Assembly (NCBI GenBank): GCA_024235015.1
Contig: JACKNG010000008.1
Coordinates: 186,001-250,000 of the forward strand
Source of the DNA: Gammaproteobacteria bacterium
GTDB lineage: Bacteria > Pseudomonadota > Gammaproteobacteria > Ga0077536
DNA: 64,000 bases
Direction: 5' to 3'
The position numbers were made by a program, and so were the translations under genes. Below the pieces are notes generated by a model, which saw only the letters and a program-made list of their open reading frames with translations, was not told where the DNA came from and did no database searches. Each line of letters opens with the position of its first letter. The stretch's first letter is position 1. Shown here piece by piece: positions 35,476 to 45,012 of this stretch.

Positions 35476-36798
35476 TCAGCCGTGGTAAGCCGTCTCGCCG
35501 TGCAGCATCTCGTCGAGGCCGTGACGTTCGATTTCCTCGCTCACGCGCAACCCGGTGATCGCGCCGACCACCTTGAAGAGGATCCAGCTGATGACGCCCG
35601 TCCACACCAGGGTCACGCCGACCGCAACTGCCTGGGTCACGAACTGCCCGATCATGGACACCCCCTCGCCGTAACCGACGCCGCCGAGACCCGGTGCCAT
35701 CAGGATGCCCGTGCCGAGTGCACCCACGATGCCACCCACGCCGTGGACGCCGAACACGTCGAGCGAATCGTCGTAGCCGAACTTGCCCTTCAGGGTGGTG
35801 ACCGCCCAGTAGCAGATCACCGCGGCTACAACACCGAGCACGATCGATCCCATCGGCCCGATGAAACCGCAGGCCGGGGTGATGGCAACCAATCCGGCGA
35901 TCGCGCCGGAGGCCGCACCGAGCATGGTCGGCTTGCCGCGTCCGAGCCATTCGGCGCCCATCCAGCCGAGTACCGCGGCGGCGGTCGCCAGGTGAGTGTT
36001 GACCAGCACCATGGCGGCAACGCCGTCGACCGCCAGTTCGGAGCCGACGTTGAAGCCGAACCAACCCACCCACAGCAGCGAGGCCCCGATCATCGTCATG
36101 ACCAGGCTATGCGGCGGCATCGGTTCACGTGGATAGCCCACCCGTTTACCGACGACCAGACACGCGACCAGTGCCGCGATACCGGCGTTGATGTGCACCA
36201 CGGTGCCACCGGCGAAGTCCTTCGCCCCCAGCGAACCGAGGAAACCACCGCCCCACACCATGTGCGCGATCGGGCAGTAACAGAGCAGTAACCACAGTGC
36301 CATGAACAACAGCACCGCGGAGAACTTGAGGCGCTCGGCAAAGGCGCCGACGATGAGTGCCGGCGTGATCGAAGCGAACGTGAGCTGGAAGGTGATGAAA
36401 ACGTACTCCGGCATCACGCCGCTGAGGGAATCCGGCGTCACGCCGGCCAGGAAGGCCTTGCTGAAACCACCGATTACGCTGTTCATGGGGCCCTCGGTGA
36501 AGGCCAGGCTGTAGCCGCAGAGCGCCCAGATCACCGATAACAGCGAGAAGGTCACGAACACCTGCATCAACACCGAGAGCATGTTCTTGGCACGCACCAG
36601 GCCACCGTAGAAGAGCGCCAGCCCGGGTACCGTCATCATGATCACGAGCACCGTGGCCGTAATCATCCAGGCGGTGCTGCCGGTATCCATCACCGCTTCC
36701 TCCTGGGCCAGCGCAGGCGTCGCGAGCAAGGCCGCCATGAGCCCGGCAGGAAGTACGCGAAGAAGAGCCGCGGACAGGTTTTGTTTGGCATGTGTCAT
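35476..36798 (-). CDS. amtB: Ammonium transporter AmtB
   Basis: A 440-residue channel with a signal peptide (to ~31, ATPALAQ) and eleven membrane helices. Family marks include FYGGLVRAKNMLSVLMQ, FAFTEGP-type loop (LAFTEGPMNS), HMVWGGGFLG, GTVVHINAGIAALV (pore His), GFNVGSEL and the second pore His in DVFGVHGVGGIVGALGTG. ATG 36798 lies 11 bases after the glnK stop. The glnK-amtB pair is standard: PII binds AmtB to close it when nitrogen is ample. Confidence 0.95.
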   Translation of the reverse strand: MTHAKQNLSAALLRVLPAGLMAALLATPALAQEEAVMDTGSTAWMITATVLVIMMTVPGLALFYGGLVRAKNMLSVLMQVFVTFSLLSVIWALCGYSLAFTEGPMNSVIGGFSKAFLAGVTPDSLSGVMPEYVFITFQLTFASITPALIVGAFAERLKFSAVLLFMALWLLLCYCPIAHMVWGGGFLGSLGAKDFAGGTVVHINAGIAALVACLVVGKRVGYPREPMPPHSLVMTMIGASLLWVGWFGFNVGSELAVDGVAAMVLVNTHLATAAAVLGWMGAEWLGRGKPTMLGAASGAIAGLVAITPACGFIGPMGSIVLGVVAAVICYWAVTTLKGKFGYDDSLDVFGVHGVGGIVGALGTGILMAPGLGGVGYGEGVSMIGQFVTQAVAVGVTLVWTGVISWILFKVVGAITGLRVSEEIERHGLDEMLHGETAYHG

Positions 36799-36809
36799 GG
36801 TCGTCGTCC

Positions 36810-37148
36810 TCACAGTGCGTCGCCGCCGGTCTCGCCGGTTCGAATACGGATTACGCTCTCCAGGTCGGTCACGAAGATCTTGCCGTCGCCGATCTTGCCG
36901 CTGCCCGCCGCGTTCCTGATTGCGTCGATGACCGCCGCGAGGGCGTCGTCCGCGACGGCAATCTCGAGTTTCGCCTTGGCCAGGAAATCGACCACGTATT
37001 CCGCGCCGCGGTAGAGCTCGGTATGCCCCTTCTGACGTCCGAATCCCTTGACCTCGGTGACTGTCATGCCCTGCACGCCGATGGCCCCCAGCGCCTCGCG
37101 CACGTCGTCGAGCTTGAATGGTTTGATGATTGCGGTGACGAGTTTCAT
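36810..37148 (-). CDS. glnK: Nitrogen regulatory protein PII
   Basis: A 112-residue PII trimer subunit. MKLVTAIIKPFKLDDVREAL, the T-loop with Tyr51 (KGHTELYRGAEY) for uridylylation, and the C-terminal signature KIGDGKIFVTDLESVIRIRTGE are intact. It senses ATP/ADP and 2-oxoglutarate and gates AmtB. It precedes amtB by 11 bases. A sigma54-like element and NtrC-like half-sites occur upstream, consistent with nitrogen control, though the spacing to the gene is long. Confidence 0.95.
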   Translation of the reverse strand: MKLVTAIIKPFKLDDVREALGAIGVQGMTVTEVKGFGRQKGHTELYRGAEYVVDFLAKAKLEIAVADDALAAVIDAIRNAAGSGKIGDGKIFVTDLESVIRIRTGETGGDAL

Positions 37149-37334
37149 CGCGCCTTTCCCTCCCAGGTTCGCAGGCGCGGTGCGCGTGAACGCACCGTGC
37201 GCCGCCATGAAGGCGGGGCGGTGGTCGCGCCGTGCGGGCCACCGTCCGCCGGTCGGGCCGACACCGCGCCGCGTAGCGGCCCGGCCGGCCATGCCGCGCC
37301 GCGCGTCGCGCAGGACTGCAGCGCGCACCGGCCA

Positions 37335-37349
37335 GCGCACGGACCGTGC
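37335..37349 (-). promoter_or_regulatory. Candidate sigma54 promoter for glnK-amtB
   Basis: Reverse strand reads TGGCAC-GGTCC-GTGC, one base off the TGGCACN5TTGC -24/-12 consensus. It lies about 190 bases before glnK. Possible NtrC half-sites (TGCACCA at 37437-37443, GGTGC at 37478-37482) lie further upstream. The rest of the 496-base gap (37149-37644) shows no gene. Confidence 0.35.
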
Positions 37350-37644
37350 CAATTTCACGATGACTCCAGAATTCAATCGGTTGCTGGCGATTCAGCGCCA
37401 CGACCGCACGCCCGTGAGATTTTCGCGGATGGGCATTGCACCAATTCCGCGCAGCGAGAACGTGAACAGCCCAATACGGTGCGGAATTCTTCGTGACGGG
37501 CGAGGCAGCGCAGGGGACGTCCCACCGGTTCGCGCGGCGGCGCGCCTGGTGCCGCGGCGCACGGTCTGGAGCCAGGGGGCTCAGGCCCCAGCACTCGACG
37601 TACACTGCGTCGAAGTTCGCCAGCCCTTTCGCTCCGACCCGCCC

Positions 37645-39015
37645 ATGAACAAGCGCGTTGCCAGTTCGCCCGGCGCCGTGACGCCCGTGCCGTTCCCGCG
37701 CAACCCGCGGCGCGCGGCCGCCGCCCTGGCCAGGACCCTGGCCACGACCAGTGGCTCGGCGGCCGACTGGTTCCGTTACGGCGAATTGCTGGCGGCCGAG
37801 CGGCACTTCGCGGCGGCCGCCATCGCCTTCCTCGAGGCCCTGGAGCGATCACCCGCCAACTCCAAGTACGTCCGCGCGCTGGCCGCGGCCCTGAGTCATT
37901 GCCGCCGCTACGAGGAAGCGATCGCGCTGCGTGAGCGCCTGCAGTTTCCGAACGAGCAGGACGTCGCGGGGCTGGCCGACGACTTGCGTTACCTGCACGC
38001 GTTCGCCCGGGCGATCGCGGTGGTGGACACGGCCGAGGCCGACGGCCGCGCCGGCGACCACGCCCGCGTCGTGCGCGGCCAGGCCAAGCTGTTTCTCGGC
38101 GACTACGCGGGCGGCTTCGCCGACATGGAGCACCGCTTCGCCGCCGGCATGGCCCGTGCACCCGTGCCGACACCGCGCGTCGCCTGGGACGGTAGCCCGA
38201 GCGCGGGCCTGAAGCTGCTGGTGGTACCCGACCAGGGTCTCGGCGACGACCTCATGATGGCGCGGTTCCTGCCGCGGCTGGCGGCCGCGGGGCTGGCCTG
38301 CACCTTCCTCGCACGAGCACCGCTGCAGCGCCTGCTCGCCGTGTCACCGCTCGGCTGCGAGGTCGCAGGATCGATCGACGACGTCAGCCGCTTCGACGCC
38401 TGGTGCGCGATCGGCAGCCTGCCGCACCTGCTGCGCCTGTCCGCGGCCCCGCCCCGGCCAGCGCCGCTGGCCGTGCCGGAAACGGCGGCGCGGCGCGGGC
38501 GTGCGCTCGCGGCACCGTTCGCGGGCGTGTTCAAGGTGGGGATCTGCTGGACCGGGAACCCGGACTTTCCTCGCAACCGGCAACGCTCCATCGAGCCCGC
38601 CATGCTGCTGCCGCTGCTCGAGCTGCCGGGCACCCGCTTCTTCAGCCTGTGCACGGGTGCGGCCCGTGCCGCGCTGGATGCTGCCGCCCTGGCTGGCGTG
38701 GTCGTCGACGCCTGCCGCGACGACCGTGATCTCGCCGACACCGCGGGGCTCATCGAGCAGCTCGACCTGGTGATCTCGACCGACACCTCGATCGTGCATC
38801 TCGCTGCAAGCCTGGGTAAACCGGTGTGGAATCTCCTGCCGCACGAGAGCTTCTGGCAGTACGGGACGACCGGTAGCAGCACGCCCTGGTACCCCACGAT
38901 GCGCCTGCTGCGCCAACCGCTGCGCGGCGACTGGCACAGCGTGGTCGAGGACGCGCGGACCGCGCTCGACCGTCTCGTTCAGGCACGACCGCGGGGCACG
39001 AACAGGTCGTCGTGA
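37645..39015 (+). CDS. TPR protein with glycosyltransferase-9-like C-terminal domain
   Basis: A 456-residue cytosolic protein. Residues ~35-155 form about three helical TPR-like repeats (WFRYGELLAAERHFAAAAIA, FLEALERSPANSKYVRALAA). The rest resembles the heptosyltransferase-like domain found after TPRs in O-linked or flagellar glycosylation proteins: LKLLVVPDQGLGDDLMMARFLP, ICWTGNPDFPRNRQRSI, and STDTSIVHLAASLGKPVWNLLP. The donor sugar is unknown. Its 3' end overlaps the FkbM gene by 37 bases in opposite orientation. Pairing with an FkbM methyltransferase suggests surface-glycan decoration. Confidence 0.78.
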   Translation: MNKRVASSPGAVTPVPFPRNPRRAAAALARTLATTSGSAADWFRYGELLAAERHFAAAAIAFLEALERSPANSKYVRALAAALSHCRRYEEAIALRERLQFPNEQDVAGLADDLRYLHAFARAIAVVDTAEADGRAGDHARVVRGQAKLFLGDYAGGFADMEHRFAAGMARAPVPTPRVAWDGSPSAGLKLLVVPDQGLGDDLMMARFLPRLAAAGLACTFLARAPLQRLLAVSPLGCEVAGSIDDVSRFDAWCAIGSLPHLLRLSAAPPRPAPLAVPETAARRGRALAAPFAGVFKVGICWTGNPDFPRNRQRSIEPAMLLPLLELPGTRFFSLCTGAARAALDAAALAGVVVDACRDDRDLADTAGLIEQLDLVISTDTSIVHLAASLGKPVWNLLPHESFWQYGTTGSSTPWYPTMRLLRQPLRGDWHSVVEDARTALDRLVQARPRGTNRSS

Positions 39016-39767
39016 CCGATGCGCTCGAACCACTCGTAGCCGTTGGCGATCATGATCTCGGCGACCGGCTCAGGATTCTCCGCCGTTTCCACGCACCAGC
39101 ATTCGACCTCGAACTCGGCGAACGGGAAGGCGGCCAGGACGCCCGCCTCGGCGCCCTCGATGTCGAGGCTGACCAGGTCCACCCGGTGCAGGTGGTGGGC
39201 GCGCAGGAGGTCGGCCAGCAAGCGGGTCTCGCGAACCTCGGTGCGCAGCGACAGGTTCGGCTGCCCGTCCACCCAGGCGCGCCGCTTGGGGTCGTAACTC
39301 GCGCTGAGCCCGCTCATCTGCACCGGGCCGCTGTCGACGGTCAGGAACTCCGCCGGCGCGCCGTCACCCACCAGCGCCTGCACGCATTCGCAGCGGCGGA
39401 AACTCCGCGCCACCTCGAAGTGCTCGTCCACCGCCTCTACGAGGAGGCCGCGCCAGCCGCGGAAGATTTCGAAGAACAGGGTGTTGGAACCGGTCACACC
39501 ATCGAAGCCGCCGACGTCGACGAACACGCCGTCGCGCCGGCTGCCGAACACGTGGGTATCGAGGTAGGCGTCCTGGCCGTACTGGCTGAAGAAGCGGCTG
39601 CGCACCGGCTGCCCCGCGGCGCATTCCCACAGCAGCGCGTTGATCGCACCGCGCTCGACCGCCGCCTCGACCCCGTCGACGACGGCCGCGAGCGCATTGA
39701 AGGCTTCGACCATGGCGCGCTTGGCGGCGGTGGCGCGCGCCACCGCGCGCGCTAACTCGGACGCCAA
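38979..39767 (-). CDS. FkbM-family methyltransferase
   Basis: A SAM-dependent methyltransferase, 262 residues from the start proposed here. Core motifs: RFFSQYGQDAYLDTHVFG, VFVDVGGFDGVTGSNTLFFE (SAM site), and VDLVSLDIEGAEAGVLAAFP. FkbM enzymes O-methylate sugars or other hydroxyls. The start is uncertain. TTG 39767 is preferred because AGGTGA overlaps the stop of the upstream PEP-CTERM gene and would couple the two; ATG 39716 lacks a ribosome site but cannot be excluded. The C-terminus overlaps the convergent TPR gene by 37 bases. Confidence 0.82.
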   Translation of the reverse strand: MASELARAVARATAAKRAMVEAFNALAAVVDGVEAAVERGAINALLWECAAGQPVRSRFFSQYGQDAYLDTHVFGSRRDGVFVDVGGFDGVTGSNTLFFEIFRGWRGLLVEAVDEHFEVARSFRRCECVQALVGDGAPAEFLTVDSGPVQMSGLSASYDPKRRAWVDGQPNLSLRTEVRETRLLADLLRAHHLHRVDLVSLDIEGAEAGVLAAFPFAEFEVECWCVETAENPEPVAEIMIANGYEWFERIGHDDLFVPRGRA

Positions 39768-39771
39768 GCGG

Positions 39772-40407
39772 TCACCTGCCGCCGTCGCGCCGGCGTCTGC
39801 GCGCGCCCGCCGCAAATGCGCTGAACAGGCCTGCCGCGCCGAGGCCGAGCGTTGCCGGCTCGGGTACCGCGGGCGGGGTGAAGGTGTACGACAGGACCAG
39901 GCTGCCGCCGGGCACGGCGTTCGGGTCGGCAACGACGGTTCTGGCGGCGAACTCGAACTGGAAATCGAATGCGACGGGTACCGGCCCGCGCCCGATCAGG
40001 GCCGGGTCGAGCAGCACGCGCGCCGTGCCGTCGGCGAGATCGCGCACCAGGCCCTCGCTGATGTCCTCGCCCAGCAGCGTACCGCCGAAGGCGACGACGT
40101 CGCCGAAGTCGTAGCAGCAGGTCAGGCTGTTCACGTCGGCGAGGAGCCCGCCGATATCGATGTCCAGCGTCGCCGTGTTGAGCTGGCCGAGCACCGGGTC
40201 GAAGCCGTCGAACACGAAGTCGCCGACCACCGCGCCGGCATCGTAGCAGCAGGTGAGCGCGGTACCGTCCAGCCGCAGCTCGAAGGTCCGCGTCTGGCTC
40301 GTGGTGATGGGCGACGCTTCTGCGGTGTTCAGCGCGGTCTCCAGGCCGAATGTGCCGGTACCGGTGATGAGCCCGCCGGCCAGGGCGGTGAGCATGCTGC
40401 GCTTCAT
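39772..40407 (-). CDS. PEP-CTERM sorting-domain protein with repeated Cys-Cys motifs
   Basis: A 211-residue secreted protein. It has an N-terminal signal (MLTALAGGLITGTGTFG then AEASPI), beta-rich body, and C-terminal exosortase signal VPEPATLGLGAAGLFSAFA plus Arg-rich tail. Two identical pentads TCCYD (about residues 52-56 and 95-99), each near a DVVAFGG/VVGDFVFDG strand, suggest a duplicated ~43-residue unit with vicinal cysteines. The protein probably lies in the extracellular matrix. It is directly upstream of the FkbM gene. No exosortase is in view. Confidence 0.8.
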   Translation of the reverse strand: MKRSMLTALAGGLITGTGTFGLETALNTAEASPITTSQTRTFELRLDGTALTCCYDAGAVVGDFVFDGFDPVLGQLNTATLDIDIGGLLADVNSLTCCYDFGDVVAFGGTLLGEDISEGLVRDLADGTARVLLDPALIGRGPVPVAFDFQFEFAARTVVADPNAVPGGSLVLSYTFTPPAVPEPATLGLGAAGLFSAFAAGARRRRRDGGR

Positions 40408-40535
40408 TGGACGTCCCTCTCTCGCGTGGCAGGTCGGGGGACCATACCGTGCTGACGGTCATCGAAACGTGAACCAGGCACGGTCCCCGCCCCCGGCGTG
40501 ATCCTGCGCCCTGCGCTGCCGGGCGTCCGCGCCGA

Positions 40536-43500
40536 TCACCGCCCGGCACGCGGCCCGGCATCGCGGCAGCCGCGTCGTTTCCACAGGAAGAACACCACCG
40601 GCAGCACCAGCAGCGACAACACCGTGACGCTGACCATGCCGCCGACCATGGGTGCGGCGATGCGGCGCGTGACCTCGGCACCCGTGCCGGCGCCGAGCAT
40701 GATCGGGACGAGGCCGATGATGGTCGAGGACACCGTCATCAGGATCGGCCGCACGCGCAGCAGGGCGCCGTCGATCACGGCCTGGCGGACGTCCGCTTCC
40801 GACAAGCCCTGCCCTGCTCCGCGCGCCGTTGCGCCGGCGCTGCGCAGCGCCTGGTCCAGGTAGACCATCATGAGCACCCCGATCTCGACCGCCACCCCGG
40901 CCAGCGCGATCATCCCCGCCCCCACCGCCACCGACAGGTTGTAGCCGAGCAGGTAGAGCAGCCAGTAGCCGCCGACGATGGCGAACGGCAGGGTGCCGAG
41001 GATGACCGCCACCGCGGCCAGGTTGCGGAAGCTGACGTAGAGCAGGATGACGATGATGCCGACGGCGACCGGCACGGCTACGCGCAGGCGCGCCGCGGCA
41101 CGCTGCATGTACTCGTACTGCCCCGACCAGTGCAGGGAATAGCCGGCCGGCAAGTCGAGCTGATCGCGGATCACCGCCTGCGCGCGCGCCACGTAGCCGC
41201 CGAGGTCGCGATCGTTGACGTCGACGTAGACCCAGCCGTTGAGGCGTGCGTTCTCGGTCCGGATCACCCCGGGGCCGGTCTCGACGCGCACGTCGGCGAC
41301 CGCCGAGAGCGGGAATTCCTTGCCGCTGGCGCTGACCACCGCGAGGCCGCGCAGGTCGGTCAGAGTCTCGCGCAGGTCGCGCGGGTAGCGCAGGTTGATC
41401 GGGTAGCGTTCGCGGCCCTCCACGCTCTGTCCCACCGTCATGCCGCCGATCGCCGAGCGCACGATGTCGTGGACGTCGCCGACGTTGAGCCCGAGGCGCG
41501 CCGCCGCCGCGCGGTTGACGTCGATGGTGACGTAGCGCCCGCCGGTGACGCGCTCGGAGTAGACCGAGGCGGTGCCCGGCACGTCGCGTAACAGGTCCTC
41601 GATACGCCGGCCAAGGCGCGCGATGACGTCGAGATCGGGCCCGGCGATCTTGATCCCGACCGGCGTCTTGATGCCGGTCGCGAGCATGTCGATGCGGTTC
41701 TTGATCGGCATGATCCAGACGTTGCTGACACTGGGGATGTCGACCAGCACATCGAGCTCGGCCTTCAGTCGCTCGAGGGTCATGCCGGGGCGCCACTCGT
41801 TCTCCGGCTTGAGCCGGATGGTGCTCTCGACCATGGCCAGCGGCGCCGGGTCGGTGGCGGTGTCGGCACGCCCGGCCTTGGCGTAGACCGACTCGACCTC
41901 CGGCACGGACTTGATCAGGCGGTTGGTCTGGCCCAGCAGCTCGGCCATCTTGCCGCTCGAAATGGCGGGGAAGGTGCTCGGCATGTAGAGCAGGTCGCCC
42001 TCCTCGAGCTCCGGCATGAATTCGCTGCCGATGCGCGAGATCGGGATCCAGGCACTCGCCAGCACCACCAGCGCCAGCACCAGGGTAGCGACGGGATAAC
42101 GCAGGGTGGTGCGGATGACCGGGCGGTAGAGCGCGATGGCCAGCCGGTTCATGGGATTGCGGCGCTCGGGCAGGATCCGCCCGCGGATCAGGAGCCCCAT
42201 CAAGACCGGCACCACCGTCACGGCGACCAGCGCCGCGGCGGCCATGGCGTAGGTCTTGGTGAAAGCCAGCGGCTTGAATAACCGCCCTTCCTGCGCTTCG
42301 AGCATGAAGATGGGCGAGAAGCTGAGCGCGATGATGAGGAGCGAGAAGAACAGCGCCGGGCCGACCTCGCAGGCGGCCTCCGCGACCAAGCGCCAGCGCG
42401 CCGGTGCGTCGAGGTCGGGGCCAGCGCGCTCGAGATGCTTGTGGTAGTTCTCGATCATCACGATGGTGGCATCGACCATGGCGCCGATGGCGATGGCGAT
42501 GCCGCCCAGCGACATGATGTTGGCGTTGATGCCCTGCGCCTGCATGACGACGAAGGCGGCGACGATACCGAGCGGCAGGCTGAGCACGACCACCAGCGCC
42601 GAGCGCAGGTGGAACAGGAACACCGTGCACACCAGGGCGACGATGAGGAATTCCTCGACCAGCTTGCCGCGCAGGGAGGACACCGCGCGCTCGATCAGCG
42701 CCGAGCGATCGTAGGTCTCGACGATCTCCACCCCCGGCGGCAGGCTCGCGCGCAGGCTTTCCAGGCGCGTCTTGACGCGTTCGATCGTGGCCAGCGCGTT
42801 GCCGCCGAAACGCATGATGACGACGCCGCCGACGGCTTCGCCCTCGCCGTTCAGCTCGCCGATACCGCGCCTGAGATCCGGCCCGAAGCGCACCTCGGCG
42901 ACGTCGCGGATGAGCACCGGCACGCCTTCCGCGGTGGTCTTGAGCGGGATGCTGGCGAGGTCGTCGAGCGAATCGACGTAACCGCTGGCGCGGATCATGT
43001 ACTCGGCTTCGGCCATCTCGATGACCCGGCCGCCGGTCTCCATGTTGCCGTTGCGCACGGCATCGCGTACGCGGGTGAGCGGGATGTCGTAGGCGCGCAG
43101 CCTGTCCGGGTCGACCACCACCTGGTACTGGCGCACCATGCCGCCGATCGAGGCCACCTCGGCGACACCGGGCACGGTCTGCAGCTCGTACTTGAGGAAC
43201 CAGTCCTGCAGGCTGCGCAAGTCGGCCAGGTCGTGCCCGCCGCTACGATCGACCAGCGCGTACTGGTAGACCCAGCCCACCCCGGTGGCGTCCGGCCCCA
43301 GCGCGGGACGCGCGCCTTCGGGCAGGTTGGGTGCGACCTGGCTCAGGTACTCGAGCACGCGTGAACGCGCCCAGTAGAGATCGGTGCCATCCTCGAACAA
43401 TACGTAGACGTAGGAATCGTTGAAGAACGAGTAGCCGCGCACCGTGACCGCGCCGGGCACGGCCAGCATCGCGGTGGTCAGGGGATAGGTGACCTGGTCC

Positions 43501-43685
43501 TCGACCACCTGCGGCGCCTGGCCGGGATAACTCGTCTTGACGATCACCTGCACGTCGGAGAGATCGGGGATGGCGTCGAGCGGCGTGCGCAGCATGGCGT
43601 GCACGCCCCAGGCCGTGGCGAGCACGGTCAGCATGACGACCAGCACGCGGTTGTCGACCGACCAGCGGATGACGCGCTCAATCAT
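40536..43685 (-). CDS. cusA: CusA-type copper/silver RND efflux pump
   Basis: A 1049-residue heavy-metal-efflux RND protein. The start MIERVIRWSVDNRVLVVMLT aligns with E. coli CusA from its first residue, which fixes ATG 43685. TPLDAIPDLSDVQVIVKTSYPGQ, ATGVGWVYQYALVDRSG, LRSLQDWFLKYELQTVPGVA and SLGGIAIAIGAMVDATIVMI are near-identical to CusA/CzcA signatures. The periplasmic methionine set expected for Cu(I) is consistent but not fully checked. It overlaps the cusB stop by 8 bases. The cusC-cusB-cusA order is a complete tripartite pump. Confidence 0.93.
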   Translation of the reverse strand: MIERVIRWSVDNRVLVVMLTVLATAWGVHAMLRTPLDAIPDLSDVQVIVKTSYPGQAPQVVEDQVTYPLTTAMLAVPGAVTVRGYSFFNDSYVYVLFEDGTDLYWARSRVLEYLSQVAPNLPEGARPALGPDATGVGWVYQYALVDRSGGHDLADLRSLQDWFLKYELQTVPGVAEVASIGGMVRQYQVVVDPDRLRAYDIPLTRVRDAVRNGNMETGGRVIEMAEAEYMIRASGYVDSLDDLASIPLKTTAEGVPVLIRDVAEVRFGPDLRRGIGELNGEGEAVGGVVIMRFGGNALATIERVKTRLESLRASLPPGVEIVETYDRSALIERAVSSLRGKLVEEFLIVALVCTVFLFHLRSALVVVLSLPLGIVAAFVVMQAQGINANIMSLGGIAIAIGAMVDATIVMIENYHKHLERAGPDLDAPARWRLVAEAACEVGPALFFSLLIIALSFSPIFMLEAQEGRLFKPLAFTKTYAMAAAALVAVTVVPVLMGLLIRGRILPERRNPMNRLAIALYRPVIRTTLRYPVATLVLALVVLASAWIPISRIGSEFMPELEEGDLLYMPSTFPAISSGKMAELLGQTNRLIKSVPEVESVYAKAGRADTATDPAPLAMVESTIRLKPENEWRPGMTLERLKAELDVLVDIPSVSNVWIMPIKNRIDMLATGIKTPVGIKIAGPDLDVIARLGRRIEDLLRDVPGTASVYSERVTGGRYVTIDVNRAAAARLGLNVGDVHDIVRSAIGGMTVGQSVEGRERYPINLRYPRDLRETLTDLRGLAVVSASGKEFPLSAVADVRVETGPGVIRTENARLNGWVYVDVNDRDLGGYVARAQAVIRDQLDLPAGYSLHWSGQYEYMQRAAARLRVAVPVAVGIIVILLYVSFRNLAAVAVILGTLPFAIVGGYWLLYLLGYNLSVAVGAGMIALAGVAVEIGVLMMVYLDQALRSAGATARGAGQGLSEADVRQAVIDGALLRVRPILMTVSSTIIGLVPIMLGAGTGAEVTRRIAAPMVGGMVSVTVLSLLVLPVVFFLWKRRGCRDAGPRAGR

Positions 43686-45012
43686 GGACATGACCCGCAG
43701 CGTGGTCGGCGGCCGGCGGCGCCGGGTCAACCGGCGGCGCCGGTTGGCCCATCGCCGCGTGGTCGGGCATCGCGTCGTCGCCGGGCTGTTGCCCGAGCAT
43801 GCGCAACAGGCTGGCGTCGAGGCTGGCTTCGGAGTCGATCAGGAATTGCCCGGAGACGACCACCCGCTCACCGGCCGCGAGCCCGCGCACGATCTCGACC
43901 CGGCCTGCGCTCTCCAGGCCCGTCTCGACCTCGGCCGGGCGGAAGCGCCCGCCGGCCTCGGCCAGGATCACCCGCGCGGTCGGGCCGCTGCGGATGACCG
44001 CGGCGTCCGGTACCGAGAGCACGTCCGCGCGCGGCTCGACGTCGATCTCGACGTCGGCATACATCGCCGGCTTGAGCGCCAGGTCGTCGTTCTCGAACAC
44101 CAGGCGCACGCGCGCCGTGCGGCTCTCGGGGCGGATGGTCGGGTAGACGTAGTCGACCGTGCCGCGCCATTCGCGGGTCGGCGCGAAGGCCAGGCGCATG
44201 CGCGCGCTCTGGCCGCACCGGACCCAGCCGATCTGCTGTTCGAAGAGATCGACCTCGACCCACACCGTGGTCAGGTCGGCCAGCGCCATGATCGTCGTGC
44301 CGGGTTCGACGAACATGCCTTCGCGCACGTTCAGATCCATCACGAAGCCGTCCTGGGAGGCATGCACGCTGAAACGGTGGCGCACCTCGCGCGACTTGCG
44401 CAGGGCCTCGACCTGGGCCGGCAGCATGCCGAGCGCGCGCAGGCGCTCGGCGCCGGCTTCGACCAGGCCGGGCTGGCCGATCCCCAGCGCCTGCAGGTAC
44501 TCGTGCTCGGCACTGACCAGGGCCGGCGAGTAGATCTCGAACAGGAGATCACCGCGGCGTACCCGTGCGCCCTCGGTGTCGGCGACCAGGCGCTCGATCC
44601 AACCGCGCGCGCGCACGTGGACGTGGGCGACGCGCTCGGCGTCGGGTACGACGTAGCCGACCGTCTTGACCGGCCGGCTCAAGGTGCCGCGCGCCACCGC
44701 GGCGATCTGCACGCCGATGTTGTTGATGACGCGGGGATCGATGCGCAGCGCGGTGTGCGGCGCCGCGCCGGCGCCGGCCTGGTCGGCGTAGACCGGGACG
44801 AGGTCCATGCCCATGGGCGACTTGCCCGGCTGGTCGCTGCGATAGGCGGGGTCCATCGGCGCCACCCAGTAGAGCGGTTCGCGCACGTCGTCGCCGATGG
44901 CGACTTCGCCCGCCGGCGGCCGCAGGCCATCGAGGTGACGCGCAGCGAAGAAGCCCCCCGCCGCGGCGAGCGCGACGACGGCGACCATGCTCAATCCGCG
45001 CAACGCGCTCAT
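43678..45012 (-). CDS. cusB: CusB-type periplasmic adaptor (membrane fusion protein)
   Basis: A 444-residue adaptor with an N-terminal membrane anchor (SMVAVVALAAAGGFFAA). A metal-binding module with YWVAPMDPAYRSDQPGKSPMGMDLVPVYAD-type spacing (Met-rich, no cysteines, as in CusB) follows near residues 48-77. The coiled hairpin, lipoyl and barrel regions follow, ending in His/Asp-rich residues (HAAMGQ...GHVHD). It delivers Cu(I)/Ag(I) to CusA. ATG 45012 overlaps the outer-membrane gene stop as ATGA; its own 3' end overlaps cusA. Confidence 0.9.
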   Translation of the reverse strand: MSALRGLSMVAVVALAAAGGFFAARHLDGLRPPAGEVAIGDDVREPLYWVAPMDPAYRSDQPGKSPMGMDLVPVYADQAGAGAAPHTALRIDPRVINNIGVQIAAVARGTLSRPVKTVGYVVPDAERVAHVHVRARGWIERLVADTEGARVRRGDLLFEIYSPALVSAEHEYLQALGIGQPGLVEAGAERLRALGMLPAQVEALRKSREVRHRFSVHASQDGFVMDLNVREGMFVEPGTTIMALADLTTVWVEVDLFEQQIGWVRCGQSARMRLAFAPTREWRGTVDYVYPTIRPESRTARVRLVFENDDLALKPAMYADVEIDVEPRADVLSVPDAAVIRSGPTARVILAEAGGRFRPAEVETGLESAGRVEIVRGLAAGERVVVSGQFLIDSEASLDASLLRMLGQQPGDDAMPDHAAMGQPAPPVDPAPPAADHAAGHVHD

